From JABJGO01 sp963921245 (GTDB lineage Bacteria; Pseudomonadota; Alphaproteobacteria; Rhodospirillales; Casp-alpha2): a stretch of 64,000 bases of DNA. The notes below the pieces were generated by a model. The model ran no database searches. It worked only from the letters and a program-made list of their open reading frames with translations, and was not told the origin of the DNA. Every line of letters begins with the position of its first letter. Position 1 is the stretch's first letter. Where the stretch lies: the NCBI GenBank assembly GCA_963921245.4, contig CAWUEY030000001.1, forward strand, positions 1,240,001-1,304,000, read 5' to 3'. Below, one piece after another: positions 18,696-27,278 of the stretch. Both the position numbers and the translations under genes were made by a program.

Positions 18696-19442
18696 ATGAC
18701 AGCGCTGCCCCAAAATACACCGAAAAAGCTCGGCCTTGTTATCGACCTAGATACCTGTGTCGGCTGTCATGCTTGTGCCGTAAATTGCAAGGAATGGAAT
18801 GCTGGTGGGCACATGGCCCCGCTGACCGATCTTGATCCCTATGGCAAAGAGCCGGATGGTGTATGGTTCAACCGCATCCATTCCTACGAGGTGACGGACA
18901 GCGAGGGAAGGAGCCAAACGGTAAATTTTCCGCGGTCCTGTTTGCATTGTGAAGATGCCGCGTGTGTTACTGTGTGCCCGACCGGCGCATCCTACAAGCG
19001 TGAGGAGGATGGCATTGTCCTGGTCAACGAAGACAAGTGTATCGGCTGCAAGCTGTGTAGCTGGGCCTGTCCCTACGGGGCACGGGAGTTTGATACGGAT
19101 CAGGGCGTCATGAAAAAATGCACCCTCTGTGTGGATCGAATTTACAATGAAAATTTGCCCGAGCAGGAACGCCTGCCGGCATGTGTGATGACCTGCCCGA
19201 CCAGTGCGCGGCACTTTGGCGATCTGGGTGATCCGGAGTCGGACGTCTCGAAACTGGTGGCCGAGCGCGGTGGTGTCAATCTCATGGAAGAACTGAATTA
19301 CAAGCCCACGAACAAATACCTGCCACCCCGGCCGCGGCGCCGGGATATGAAATCCAGCCCGGCCGAGGGATTTCTGGAGCCTGTGGTGAGCACGTCTGAA
19401 AACCCTGTCCTCTACTGGATCGACCGGGTTCTGTCCCGCTAG
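18696..19442 (+). CDS. soeB: Sulfite dehydrogenase iron-sulfur subunit SoeB
   Basis: 248 residues, starting one base after the soeA stop. Four 4Fe-4S cluster motifs are visible in the DmsB arrangement: CVGCHACAVNC, CLHCEDAACVTVCP, CIGCKLCSWACP and CTLC followed by CVMTCP. It would carry electrons from the molybdenum subunit to the membrane anchor encoded next. There is no export signal, which agrees with a cytoplasmic complex. The C-terminal 60 residues are basic and proline-rich and may contact the other subunits. Confidence 0.87.
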   Translation: MTALPQNTPKKLGLVIDLDTCVGCHACAVNCKEWNAGGHMAPLTDLDPYGKEPDGVWFNRIHSYEVTDSEGRSQTVNFPRSCLHCEDAACVTVCPTGASYKREEDGIVLVNEDKCIGCKLCSWACPYGAREFDTDQGVMKKCTLCVDRIYNENLPEQERLPACVMTCPTSARHFGDLGDPESDVSKLVAERGGVNLMEELNYKPTNKYLPPRPRRRDMKSSPAEGFLEPVVSTSENPVLYWIDRVLSR

Positions 19443-19474
19443 GGATAGACCAAGCAACGGGGAATAACGACCAC

Positions 19475-20410
19475 ATGCATCCTGCCTTTTCTGTCATTTT
19501 GTTTACAACCGCCTCCGGGGCTGGTTATGGCTTGATGGCATTGTTGGGAGCACTGTTGTGGCGTGGTGATCTCGCGGCCGAAACCACGCTACAGCTCTCG
19601 ACACTTTTGATTGGTCTTGTGCTGGTAACGACCGGTTTATTGTCCTCGACGTTTCATCTGGGCCATCCGGAACGGGCCTGGCGGGCTTTCTCCCAGTGGC
19701 GCTCATCCTGGTTGTCGCGGGAAGGTGTTCTGGCCGTGGCAACCTATATTCCCGCAGGCCTGCTGGGGTTGACCTTGTTGTTCCCGGAGATGGTACCCCT
19801 GAACGTAAAATGGCTCGGCCTTGCTCTTGCAGCTCTCTCGCTTTGTACAGTATTCGCAACCGCCATGATCTACCGCAGTTTGGCGCCGGTTCGGGCATGG
19901 AGCAATCAATGGACGGTGCCCTGTTATCTGGTTTTGGCGGTTATGACCGGGGCAATCCTGTTAAACGCCATTGTCGTGTCGGCTGGCTTGATCATCGAAG
20001 ATATTCATCTGGTGACATGGATATTGTGTCTGGTGGGATATTCGCTAAAGAAGTGCTATTGGCGATTTGTGGATCTTGATAGCAACCCCAGCACACCGGC
20101 CACGGCGACAGGCCTCAATCATATGGGTGAGGTCAGGGTGTTTGAAGCGCCCCACAGTTCAGATAACTATCTGCTTAAGGAAATGGGCTTTTCTGTGGGC
20201 CGTAAACACGCCGATAAACTTAGAAAAATAGCGCTGATTTGCGGGTTTTTACTACCATTTGGCGCATCTTTGCTATCCCCTGTGCTGTTGTCGTTCGGTG
20301 TTGTTCTGGCCCTTGCTGGTGTGCTGTCGGCAACCATCGGAATTCTGGCAGAGCGTTGGCTGTTTTTCGCCGAAGCCCGGCACGTCGTTACCCTGTATTA
20401 CGGTCGATAA
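19475..20410 (+). CDS. soeC: DmsC/NrfD-like membrane anchor subunit SoeC
   Basis: 311 residues with about eight hydrophobic segments, 32 bases after soeB. It resembles DmsC-type quinone-reactive anchors: HPAFSVILFTTASGAGYG at the N-terminus and the FHLGHPERAWRAF segment, typical of this group. It would hold SoeAB on the inner face of the membrane and pass electrons to ubiquinone. This is the last gene of the operon; the next gene, prfC, has its own promoter. Confidence 0.83.
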   Translation: MHPAFSVILFTTASGAGYGLMALLGALLWRGDLAAETTLQLSTLLIGLVLVTTGLLSSTFHLGHPERAWRAFSQWRSSWLSREGVLAVATYIPAGLLGLTLLFPEMVPLNVKWLGLALAALSLCTVFATAMIYRSLAPVRAWSNQWTVPCYLVLAVMTGAILLNAIVVSAGLIIEDIHLVTWILCLVGYSLKKCYWRFVDLDSNPSTPATATGLNHMGEVRVFEAPHSSDNYLLKEMGFSVGRKHADKLRKIALICGFLLPFGASLLSPVLLSFGVVLALAGVLSATIGILAERWLFFAEARHVVTLYYGR

Positions 20411-20489
20411 ACCCGCATATCCCTCAATCTTATCTGGCTTATCTGGAGCCGCTCCATAGAAATTAATGAAATAAATTTTACCATGGGGG

Positions 20490-20517
20490 TTGACATTAAG
20501 GAAATAATGCCTATATT
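20490..20517 (+). promoter_or_regulatory. Strong sigma-70-type promoter upstream of prfC leader
   Basis: TTGACA (20490-20495), a 16-base spacer, then TATATT (20512-20517), in AT-rich DNA. Transcription would begin near 20524, about 310 bases before prfC. Confidence 0.55.
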
Positions 20518-20579
20518 AGCATCATTGCTATTTTACATTGTGAATAATGAATAATAGGTATTGCGCAGCAATGCCGCGC

Positions 20580-20763
20580 CCGAGGGGTGTTGTCTGACTG
20601 TTGCCCGACAGGGGCTGTGTGCAGGCCCGAGAGGCGTTGGCGGGCTATAGGGTTATCGAAACAGATGAGCCGGTGACCATACCTGTGGATACCTGATACC
20701 AAACGCCTCGTTCGGAAGCGTGCCCTCGGTAAGCCAGATCGACCGGGCGTTTTCGCCTGATCT
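20580..20763 (+). ncRNA. Structured leader or small RNA upstream of prfC
   Basis: The transcribed strand has nested complementary arms. An outer stem pairs CCGAGGG (20580-20586) with CCCTCGG (20723-20729). An inner stem pairs GAGGCGTT (20631-20638) with AACGCCTC (20702-20709), extendable on both sides. A hairpin follows: AGATC (20736-20740) with GATCT (20759-20763), enclosing GGCG-TTTT-CGCC. The size (about 185 bases) and strong promoter fit an independent small RNA or a long regulatory 5' leader. I do not recognise a known family. Confidence 0.35.
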
Positions 20764-20836
20764 CCATAAAAAGGGCTGGAAATGCGGCGCGGGAAGCCTA
20801 CAGTCCCCGCCAGTATTGAGAAAACCGAGACCCGTT

Positions 20837-22426
20837 ATGACTTCACTCGCCACGGAAGTGGAAAAGCGCCGCACGTTCGCCATTATTTCGCACCCGGATG
20901 CGGGTAAGACGACGTTAACGGAAAAGCTGCTGCTGCTGGGCGGGGCCATTCAGATGGCCGGGGCGGTTAAAGCCCGTGGTGATCAACGCCGTGCCCGGTC
21001 CGATTGGATGAAGGTGGAACGCGAGCGCGGTATTTCCGTGGCCTCATCGGTGATGACCTATGGCTATGAAGGCCGCATCTTTAATTTGCTGGATACACCG
21101 GGGCACGAGGATTTCAGTGAAGATGCCTATCGTACCCTGACAGCGGTGGACTCAGCCGTGATGGTCATTGATTGTGCCAAAGGAATCGAAACACAGACCC
21201 GGAAACTGTTTGAGGTTTGCCGCCTTCGTGACATGCCCATCATTACATTTGTCAACAAACTGGACCGGGACAGCCGGGATCCCTTTGATTTGCTGGATGA
21301 GATCGAGCAAAGCCTGGCACTGGATGTCACGCCTGCGAGTTGGCCGATTGGTTCGGGCAGGGGATTTCAGGGGTGTTACAACCTGTTGCAAGATCGCCTG
21401 GTTCTGGTGAACCGCACGAAGGGCGAACGCCCCGACATTGCCCCTACCTGTGATGGGCTGGATGATCCCAAACTGGATGAGTTGCTGTCATCAGGGGATG
21501 CCAAACGCCTGCGTGAGGAGGTTGAAATGGTTCGTGGGCTTTGCCCGGCGTTTGATATGCAGGCCTATCGGGAAGGCCATTTGACACCTGTGTTTTTTGG
21601 CAGTGCCCTCAACAGCTTTGGCGTGCGAGAATTGCTGGAGGGCATATCCGAAATGGCCCCAAAACCGCAACCGCAACCTTCAGCCGTGCGGTCGGTGGAA
21701 CCATCAGAAAACAAGGTGTCCGGTTTTGTTTTCAAGATACAGGCCAACATGGATCCGAAACATCGGGACCGGGTAGCCTTTGTCCGTATTTGCTCGGGCC
21801 AGTTCAAACGCGGCATGAAGCTGAAACATTCACGCTCCGGCAAGACCTTGAATATCCATAATCCGGTCCTGTTCCTGGCCCAGGATCGGGAATTGGCGCA
21901 AACGGCATGGCCCGGCGACATTATCGGTATTCCCAACCATGGAAACTTGCGTATTGGCGACACGCTCAGCGAAGGTGAGGATTTGCAATTCTCGGGCGTC
22001 CCGAGCTTCGCTCCGGAACTTTTGCAACGGGTCCGACCGGATGATCCCCTGAAAGCCAAACATTTGGGGCGGGCTCTGCAGCAACTGGCGGAAGAGGGCG
22101 CCGCTAGTGTGTTCAAACCTGTCATGGTCGCGGACTGGATCGTCGGCGTGGTTGGCGGCCTGCAATTCGATGTGATGGCGGATCGCATTCGTACGGAATA
22201 CGAGGTGCCTGTTCATTTCGAGCCCACGGAACTTTATACGGCCCGCTGGATTCGCGCTGATGGTCCACAAATTCTGAAGAAATTTGTGGACTCCAACAAG
22301 TCAGCCGTCGGTGAAGATCATGATGGAGATACTGTCTTTCTGGCTCGCAATGCCTGGCATCTCGACAAGGCTCAGGAAGAATGGCCGGATATCCGGTTTC
22401 TTAAGGTCCGCGAGCAATCCGTCTAG
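20837..22426 (+). CDS. prfC: Peptide chain release factor 3
   Basis: 529 residues from the ATG at 20837, the same length as E. coli RF3; the frame is open 39 codons upstream but that part overlaps the structured leader. It is a translational GTPase that recycles RF1/RF2 from the ribosome after peptide release. The G motifs are SHPDAGKTT (G1), DTPGHEDF (G3) and NKLDRD (G4), and the switch region RGISVASSVM is present. Domains 2 and 3 continue through GLQFDVM near the end. Its stop overlaps that of the convergent transporter gene by 4 bases (CTAG). Confidence 0.94.
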   Translation: MTSLATEVEKRRTFAIISHPDAGKTTLTEKLLLLGGAIQMAGAVKARGDQRRARSDWMKVERERGISVASSVMTYGYEGRIFNLLDTPGHEDFSEDAYRTLTAVDSAVMVIDCAKGIETQTRKLFEVCRLRDMPIITFVNKLDRDSRDPFDLLDEIEQSLALDVTPASWPIGSGRGFQGCYNLLQDRLVLVNRTKGERPDIAPTCDGLDDPKLDELLSSGDAKRLREEVEMVRGLCPAFDMQAYREGHLTPVFFGSALNSFGVRELLEGISEMAPKPQPQPSAVRSVEPSENKVSGFVFKIQANMDPKHRDRVAFVRICSGQFKRGMKLKHSRSGKTLNIHNPVLFLAQDRELAQTAWPGDIIGIPNHGNLRIGDTLSEGEDLQFSGVPSFAPELLQRVRPDDPLKAKHLGRALQQLAEEGAASVFKPVMVADWIVGVVGGLQFDVMADRIRTEYEVPVHFEPTELYTARWIRADGPQILKKFVDSNKSAVGEDHDGDTVFLARNAWHLDKAQEEWPDIRFLKVREQSV

Positions 22427-23295
22427 GATTGCTTTTTTTCTCTTTCCCGTTTGGCGATGTAGAGACCGCTGGCTGCAATAATCGCGGCACCCACGAGTGT
22501 GAAGAGATCGGGCAGGTCACCGAATACCAGATATCCCATGATAATCATCCAGAGGATGGCAGCATAGGTGAAGGGTGCAGCGGCGGAGGCTTCTGCAATG
22601 CTGTATGCCCGGATCATGAAATAGTGGCCTGTTGCACCAGTTATACCAAGCCCACACATGATCAACCACCCGGTGGCATCGGGTGACGTCCAGAAAAACG
22701 GAACGATCGCAGAGCCCGCGATCGTTCCCACAACGGCTGTATAGATGATGCTGGTCATTGGGCTGTCGTTCTGGCTGACCCGCCGGGTGGCGATTTGATA
22801 CAGAGCATAGGCAAATGCGGCACTTAGCGGAAACACAGCAGCCCCGGATACCTCGCTTAAACCGGGGCGAATGACGACTAATGCACCAACGAAACCGATC
22901 ACAACCCCTGTCCATCGTCGGATACCGACGATCTCTCGTAAGACAACAGCGGAAAGCATGGTCACCAGAATGGGGGTGATGTTGATCATGGCCGCCGATT
23001 CAGCAAGCGGCAATAGGGTGAATCCATAGAAATACAGCATTGATGCCATCAACAGGCAGGTCGAGCGGGTCAATTGCAGGGGGAGGTAGCTGGTCCTTAA
23101 CGCCGGGAAAATCGTGCCGCGCAGGATAACCACCAGAAACGCCAGATGAAACGCGTAGCGCGCCCAGACCACCTGAACAACGTGATAGTCCTGTCCCATA
23201 AGCTTGGCGAGGGAATTGGTGCCGGAAAAAAGGGCCGTTGCGGCAAGCATCCAGAGTATCCCCCGGATATTGGTGGGAAGCCCGTTGACATTCAT
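22423..23295 (-). CDS. EamA/DMT-family transporter
   Basis: 290 residues with about ten hydrophobic helices in two EamA halves. Helix 1 reads ILWMLAATALFSGTNSLAK, and the second half begins near GAAVFPLSAAFAYALYQ. These inner-membrane proteins move small metabolites; the substrate is unknown. The gene follows tusA by nine bases on the same strand, so the two form an operon, and a sulfur-related substrate is a possible but unproven idea. Confidence 0.85.
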   Translation of the reverse strand: MNVNGLPTNIRGILWMLAATALFSGTNSLAKLMGQDYHVVQVVWARYAFHLAFLVVILRGTIFPALRTSYLPLQLTRSTCLLMASMLYFYGFTLLPLAESAAMINITPILVTMLSAVVLREIVGIRRWTGVVIGFVGALVVIRPGLSEVSGAAVFPLSAAFAYALYQIATRRVSQNDSPMTSIIYTAVVGTIAGSAIVPFFWTSPDATGWLIMCGLGITGATGHYFMIRAYSIAEASAAAPFTYAAILWMIIMGYLVFGDLPDLFTLVGAAIIAASGLYIAKREREKKQS

Positions 23296-23304
23296 CCAGC
23301 GGCC

Positions 23305-23529
23305 TCAGGATGCTTTGCAAATGATATAGGTGAAAATACCGTTCTCTTGAGAAGCATCGAGCAGCTCGTTGCCTGTCGTATTGCAAAAATGGGGGATATC
23401 AATCCAGGAAGCCGGATCGGTTGCGGTAACGCTGATCTCTTCTCCGATCGTCATGCCTTGTAATGCTTTCCGTGTCTTCAGGACGGGAATAGGGCAGTTG
23501 TAACCGGTGGCATCAAGGGTCTTTGGCAT
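23305..23529 (-). CDS. TusA-family sulfurtransferase
   Basis: 74 residues, the normal size for TusA-like sulfur carriers. The key motif is NCPIPVLKTRKAL with the active Cys12 in a CPxP context. The protein picks up persulfide sulfur and passes it on for tRNA thiolation, cofactor synthesis or sulfur oxidation. A second Cys lies near residue 49 and a third near the C-terminus. In a window with sulfite-oxidising and sulfite-reducing genes a role in sulfur trafficking fits, but the family is broad. First gene of a two-gene unit with the EamA transporter. Confidence 0.88.
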   Translation of the reverse strand: MPKTLDATGYNCPIPVLKTRKALQGMTIGEEISVTATDPASWIDIPHFCNTTGNELLDASQENGIFTYIICKAS

Positions 23530-23663
23530 GTAAAAACCGGATCCAAGTGTTTCGGATCAAACCTCTATCACCCGTGGCCAATGAGTTCAATGAGACGATA
23601 ATGATTGCAGAGGGTATCTGGGCCTGATATCTGCGAAATGATGGTTTTACAGGAGGCGGCAGG

Positions 23664-24431
23664 ATGGCAGGACTGAACGGTAAACGGGTTCTGATCACTG
23701 CGGGGGCATCGGGAATTGGTGCAGAAACCGTCCAGCATTTTTTGGCCGCCGGTAGTCGTGTCCATCTATGTGACGTTAACGCGGGAGCATTACGTTCGTT
23801 TCTGTCACGGCATTCCGAGGTTTCGGGTACGATTGCGAATGTTGCCGAACCGACAGCCGTTGATGTCTTGTTTGAGGATGTGTGGGAGACATTGGGTGGG
23901 CTGGATTTTTTGGTGAATTGTGCGGGTATCGCGGGGCCGACCGCGGACGTGGAGCATACGGACTATGCTGCTTTTCAGACCTGTATGGAGGTCAATCTTG
24001 GCGGTACTTTTCTGTGCTCAAAGCGGGCCATTCCCATGCTGAAATCATCCGGTGGCGGGGCGATCGTCAATCTGTCCTCTACAGCGGGGCTTTACGGGTA
24101 TGCCGGGCGGTCACCCTACTGTTCTGCCAAATGGGCGGTGATCGGCCTTACAAAGACGCTGGCCGCGGAACTGGGTCCGCACGGTATCCGCTGCAACGCC
24201 ATTTGTCCGGGTGCGGTCGAAGGCGATCGTATGGACCGCGTTATCGCGGCTGAGGCCAATGACACCGGAGAGAGCGAAGAGTCCATTCGCGCCAAATACG
24301 TTGAAAACAGCGCGCTGAAAACATTCGTCAAGGCGGGTGATATCGCATCAATGATCCTGTTTGTATGTTCAGATGCCGGCTCGAAAGTATCCGGTCAGGC
24401 GCTCTCGGTTTGTGCCCATACCGTGGGATAG
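23664..24431 (+). CDS. Short-chain dehydrogenase/reductase (SDR)
   Basis: 255 residues. Cofactor motif TAGASGIG at 12-19 (usual TGxxxGIG with Ala at the second place), NCAG at 85-88 (usual NNAG), and catalytic S139, Y152 and K156 (YCSAK). D37 at the end of strand 2 favours NAD over NADP. Substrate unknown. It is divergent from tusA across 134 bases and convergent with the DksA-like gene, whose stop is only four bases away. Confidence 0.87.
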   Translation: MAGLNGKRVLITAGASGIGAETVQHFLAAGSRVHLCDVNAGALRSFLSRHSEVSGTIANVAEPTAVDVLFEDVWETLGGLDFLVNCAGIAGPTADVEHTDYAAFQTCMEVNLGGTFLCSKRAIPMLKSSGGGAIVNLSSTAGLYGYAGRSPYCSAKWAVIGLTKTLAAELGPHGIRCNAICPGAVEGDRMDRVIAAEANDTGESEESIRAKYVENSALKTFVKAGDIASMILFVCSDAGSKVSGQALSVCAHTVG

Positions 24432-24435
24432 GTTG

Positions 24436-24786
24436 CTATCCGGCCTGGGCGCAGCCGATACAGGTGGGCGTGGAAGGGTCGTTATTTAGACGCTTTTTTT
24501 CGATCTCGTCACCGCAACGCATGCAGTATCCGAACCCACCCTCAGAAATCCGGCCAAGCGCCGCGGTAATACGCTGTATTTTCAACTCTCGCCGCCGGTC
24601 TGTTTCCAGGGCCATGGCCTGCACCTGAAGGGCATCCATGCGTGAAAGCCTGCCTTGCGTGGTTTGATCAAGGGTTACCGGTGCGCGGTCCTCAGCGGCG
24701 TTTTCCTGAATGCTCGCCAGTTCCGCCAGTTTGCCCTGCAACAGTTTTTTGTGCCGGTTGATTTCGGTTTTCGATAACTCGCTCAT
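24436..24786 (-). CDS. DksA/TraR-family C4 zinc-finger protein
   Basis: 116 residues. The C-terminal zinc finger has four cysteines, C88-x2-C91 and C109-x2-C112, in the wording YCMRCGDEIEKKRL typical of DksA/TraR. The N-terminal half is a helical hairpin with acidic residues near the expected tip, but shorter than in E. coli DksA (151 residues). It probably binds RNA polymerase through the secondary channel or acts as a general stress regulator; ppGpp dependence cannot be judged. Confidence 0.87.
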   Translation of the reverse strand: MSELSKTEINRHKKLLQGKLAELASIQENAAEDRAPVTLDQTTQGRLSRMDALQVQAMALETDRRRELKIQRITAALGRISEGGFGYCMRCGDEIEKKRLNNDPSTPTCIGCAQAG

Positions 24787-24838
24787 TAAGTTATTCTAAC
24801 GCGATTGCTCCCGTTTGTCGTCAATTTCAGGTGCCTGT

Positions 24839-26131
24839 CTAAATTTGCTCAAGGCCGCACCACTCCGCAATGTAGAGCGCAATGGACCCGGTCACACGTT
24901 TGATTGAGGCCAGAGAAACCCGCTCATCGATACCGTGGATGTTTTCCGAAATCGGACCGTACACCAGGCACGGACAATCGTCGTAGAGAACAAACACTCG
25001 ACCATCGAGATAACCGGGTGTAACGAATGCTTCGAGGCTGCTGCCAAAGCTTTTGGCGTGGGCCCGGCCAAGCGTGGCTTCCGCCTCACTGCCTTCTTCC
25101 AAAACGTATCCTTCGGCGAAGAAGCCCGTGTATTCAATCTCTGGTGGATTGTTGGCAAGAGCCGGATCCATCCGAGCTGCTTCGCGCAGGCATGCTTCGA
25201 TTTCCCTTGAGGCATCCCGGGGGTCGGTGCCGGGATAGATCGCCATCCGTGCGTCGAACCAGCACCATGCGGGTACCATGGACGGCCAGTCACCGCCCTG
25301 AATTTGCCCAAACACGACGTTGATGGGGTGTTCCAGATCTTCAAAATAGCGATGGTTGCCCTTATCCGCGTTCCAGCGTTCCCCCAGGTCATGCAAGGCA
25401 CCCATGAGTTTGTAGGCCCCACCAATAGCACTGAAACCGCTGCCAGCGACACGGGTGTGAACTGGGCGTCCACGCAGATGAACACGGAACCAGATAACAC
25501 CGACATTGGCGCGAACCAGTTTATCGTCTTCCGGTTCGGGAATGATCGCCGCATCCGCTTTGTACCCGCGTACCAGACAGGACAGTGCGCCATTGCCGGT
25601 GCATTCTTCCTCCGTGACGGATTGGATGTATGTGGTGGCTGCGGGTTGACAACCCAGGAAACGAAGCGCATCCATGGCAGCGATGTTGGCAACCAGACCG
25701 GCTTTCATGTCTCCGCTGCCACGACCATAGAGCCAGTCTCCCTCAATCCAGGGATCAAATGGTCCACGCTCCCACATGTCGCGGGGACCGGTAGGCACCA
25801 CATCCACATGGCCGTTGAGGATCAGCGATCTTCCTTTTTCTTCACGGGGGCGGTGGGTCGCGACGACATTGATGGCATTGTCGTAGCTGACGGTAACCGG
25901 GGAAAATCCCGGATGGTTCCTTATTTCATCCACGTCGATGGACCAGCGGTCCATAGCGTATCCACGGTTGGAAAGTTCCTGATACAGAAAATCCTGGGCG
26001 GTGTGCTCCTGACCACGCAGTGACGGATAGCGGATCAGGTCCTGGGTAAACCTGATTTGCTGATCAAATCCCTGATCAACGGCGGCCAGGATGTCGTCGG
26101 CGAGGGAATTATCGAGTACATCGATCGGCAT
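24839..26131 (-). CDS. M20-family ArgE/DapE-like hydrolase
   Basis: 430 residues from the ATG at 26131, which follows GGAGAG; a GTG four codons upstream is less likely. The di-zinc peptidase motifs are LILNGHVDVVPTG (metal His and Asp), YGRGSGDMKAG (bridging Asp) and TEEECTGNG (catalytic Glu-Glu), with a late His segment near the C-terminus. It would hydrolyse an amide bond such as N-acetyl or N-acyl amino acids. It sits 14 bases after the amidinotransferase gene on the same strand, so the two probably act on related guanidino or amino compounds. Confidence 0.87.
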   Translation of the reverse strand: MPIDVLDNSLADDILAAVDQGFDQQIRFTQDLIRYPSLRGQEHTAQDFLYQELSNRGYAMDRWSIDVDEIRNHPGFSPVTVSYDNAINVVATHRPREEKGRSLILNGHVDVVPTGPRDMWERGPFDPWIEGDWLYGRGSGDMKAGLVANIAAMDALRFLGCQPAATTYIQSVTEEECTGNGALSCLVRGYKADAAIIPEPEDDKLVRANVGVIWFRVHLRGRPVHTRVAGSGFSAIGGAYKLMGALHDLGERWNADKGNHRYFEDLEHPINVVFGQIQGGDWPSMVPAWCWFDARMAIYPGTDPRDASREIEACLREAARMDPALANNPPEIEYTGFFAEGYVLEEGSEAEATLGRAHAKSFGSSLEAFVTPGYLDGRVFVLYDDCPCLVYGPISENIHGIDERVSLASIKRVTGSIALYIAEWCGLEQI

Positions 26132-26145
26132 TGAACTCTCCACTG

Positions 26146-27129
26146 TTAAGCGGCATCGCGGCGCAAGGGCAGGGTGATACAGCGAATAGCACCGCCCCAG
26201 TATCCGATATCTTCACACGGTGTGGATATGGGTTCGATGCCGTGCTTGTAGAGTTCGTCCATCACCCGGTTATGCCGTGGATTGATCATGTAGCGGTTCT
26301 CATCCAGACTGACGCCAACCGTTGCGTGCCCCAGCATTTCCTGCTCGCTAAGGTCAATGACGTCCCAGTCTTTCAGAGGTTCTGGCAATCCCTCTTTCAG
26401 GGCCGGTGTGTGGGTCATGAGCAAGCCTTCGCGCAGTAGACACATAACGCCAAGCGCGTGCAGGATATCATCCTTGATGGGCATGGCATGGACCGTGTAG
26501 CCATAGGGCTCAATGTAGCGCTTCAGCCAGTCGACGCCCGCCTGATTGCTACACAGGTTGCCAACGCCTACGATGATATCCGTTCCGTAAATCAAAATAT
26601 CGCCGCCTTCCAGAAACGGTCCCGGGCCATCACCAGATGGCGCCCAGGGTCTAGCGGCGGGCATGGCAACATAGTGCGCTTGCGGGTCTGCCTCGATCAT
26701 CGGCAAAACCATATCTCGAATGGGGAAGACTTCCTTGCGGCGATAGGCACGCCGGATATTGATTTCAAGAAAGTGATTGCCGATGACAACCACCGGATCG
26801 GCGGGATAGAGCAGGGAATGACCTTCTTGAAGTGTGCCCAGATAAACCTTCTCTTCCTCGGTATAAGGGCGGGTGCGGTGAACGACGATGTCGTTATCCT
26901 CGAAAATCCTGGCGACACCCTCCATTTGCTCGCGGGTGCGTTCCCAGCGGTCCGGAAAATGTTCCCTGATGGAAAGGGGTTTGTTGCCGGTTTTCTCCAG
27001 AACGCCCCTCAACTCGTCGTTGTAGTGATTCAGATCCTTGCCGAACGGCGGGAGCGTCAGATCATCGGGAATACCGACCAAAACTTCCCTGAGTGTGCCG
27101 TAATCGCTGTGATTGCCGATGGTGCCCAT
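26146..27129 (-). CDS. Amidinotransferase-family protein
   Basis: About 327 residues from the ATG at 27129 (MGTIGNHSDYG); nearby in-frame ATGs at 27135 and 27144 are also possible and the longer open frame to 27333 is not supported. It has the guanidino-modifying fold seen in glycine and inosamine-phosphate amidinotransferases: GPGPFLEGGD with the acidic residue, DILHALGVM with the likely catalytic His, and CEDIGYWGGAIRC near the end with the likely nucleophilic Cys. It would move or hydrolyse an amidino group, with arginine the usual donor. First gene of an operon with the M20 hydrolase. Confidence 0.8.
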   Translation of the reverse strand: MGTIGNHSDYGTLREVLVGIPDDLTLPPFGKDLNHYNDELRGVLEKTGNKPLSIREHFPDRWERTREQMEGVARIFEDNDIVVHRTRPYTEEEKVYLGTLQEGHSLLYPADPVVVIGNHFLEINIRRAYRRKEVFPIRDMVLPMIEADPQAHYVAMPAARPWAPSGDGPGPFLEGGDILIYGTDIIVGVGNLCSNQAGVDWLKRYIEPYGYTVHAMPIKDDILHALGVMCLLREGLLMTHTPALKEGLPEPLKDWDVIDLSEQEMLGHATVGVSLDENRYMINPRHNRVMDELYKHGIEPISTPCEDIGYWGGAIRCITLPLRRDAA

Positions 27130-27278
27130 ATCCATGAACCTCATGATTGTGTTTTGATGTAACGCGCAATGTGCCAGGACAATCGCCGGAACCGTTGCGA
27201 TCAATGATCCGGTTGTGGCACAATAACGCGAGTAAGACACTTCAAAAACCGAATTGGTTCGCCGAAGGAGGTTTCGTG

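Noticed and set aside
20524..20763. 6S, SRP or RNase P RNA
   Set aside because: The stems are real, but the conserved sequence elements of these RNAs are not visible, so only an unnamed structured RNA is reported.
20720..20836. 39-codon N-terminal extension of prfC
   Set aside because: It covers the structured leader, and starting at 20837 gives exactly the usual RF3 length.
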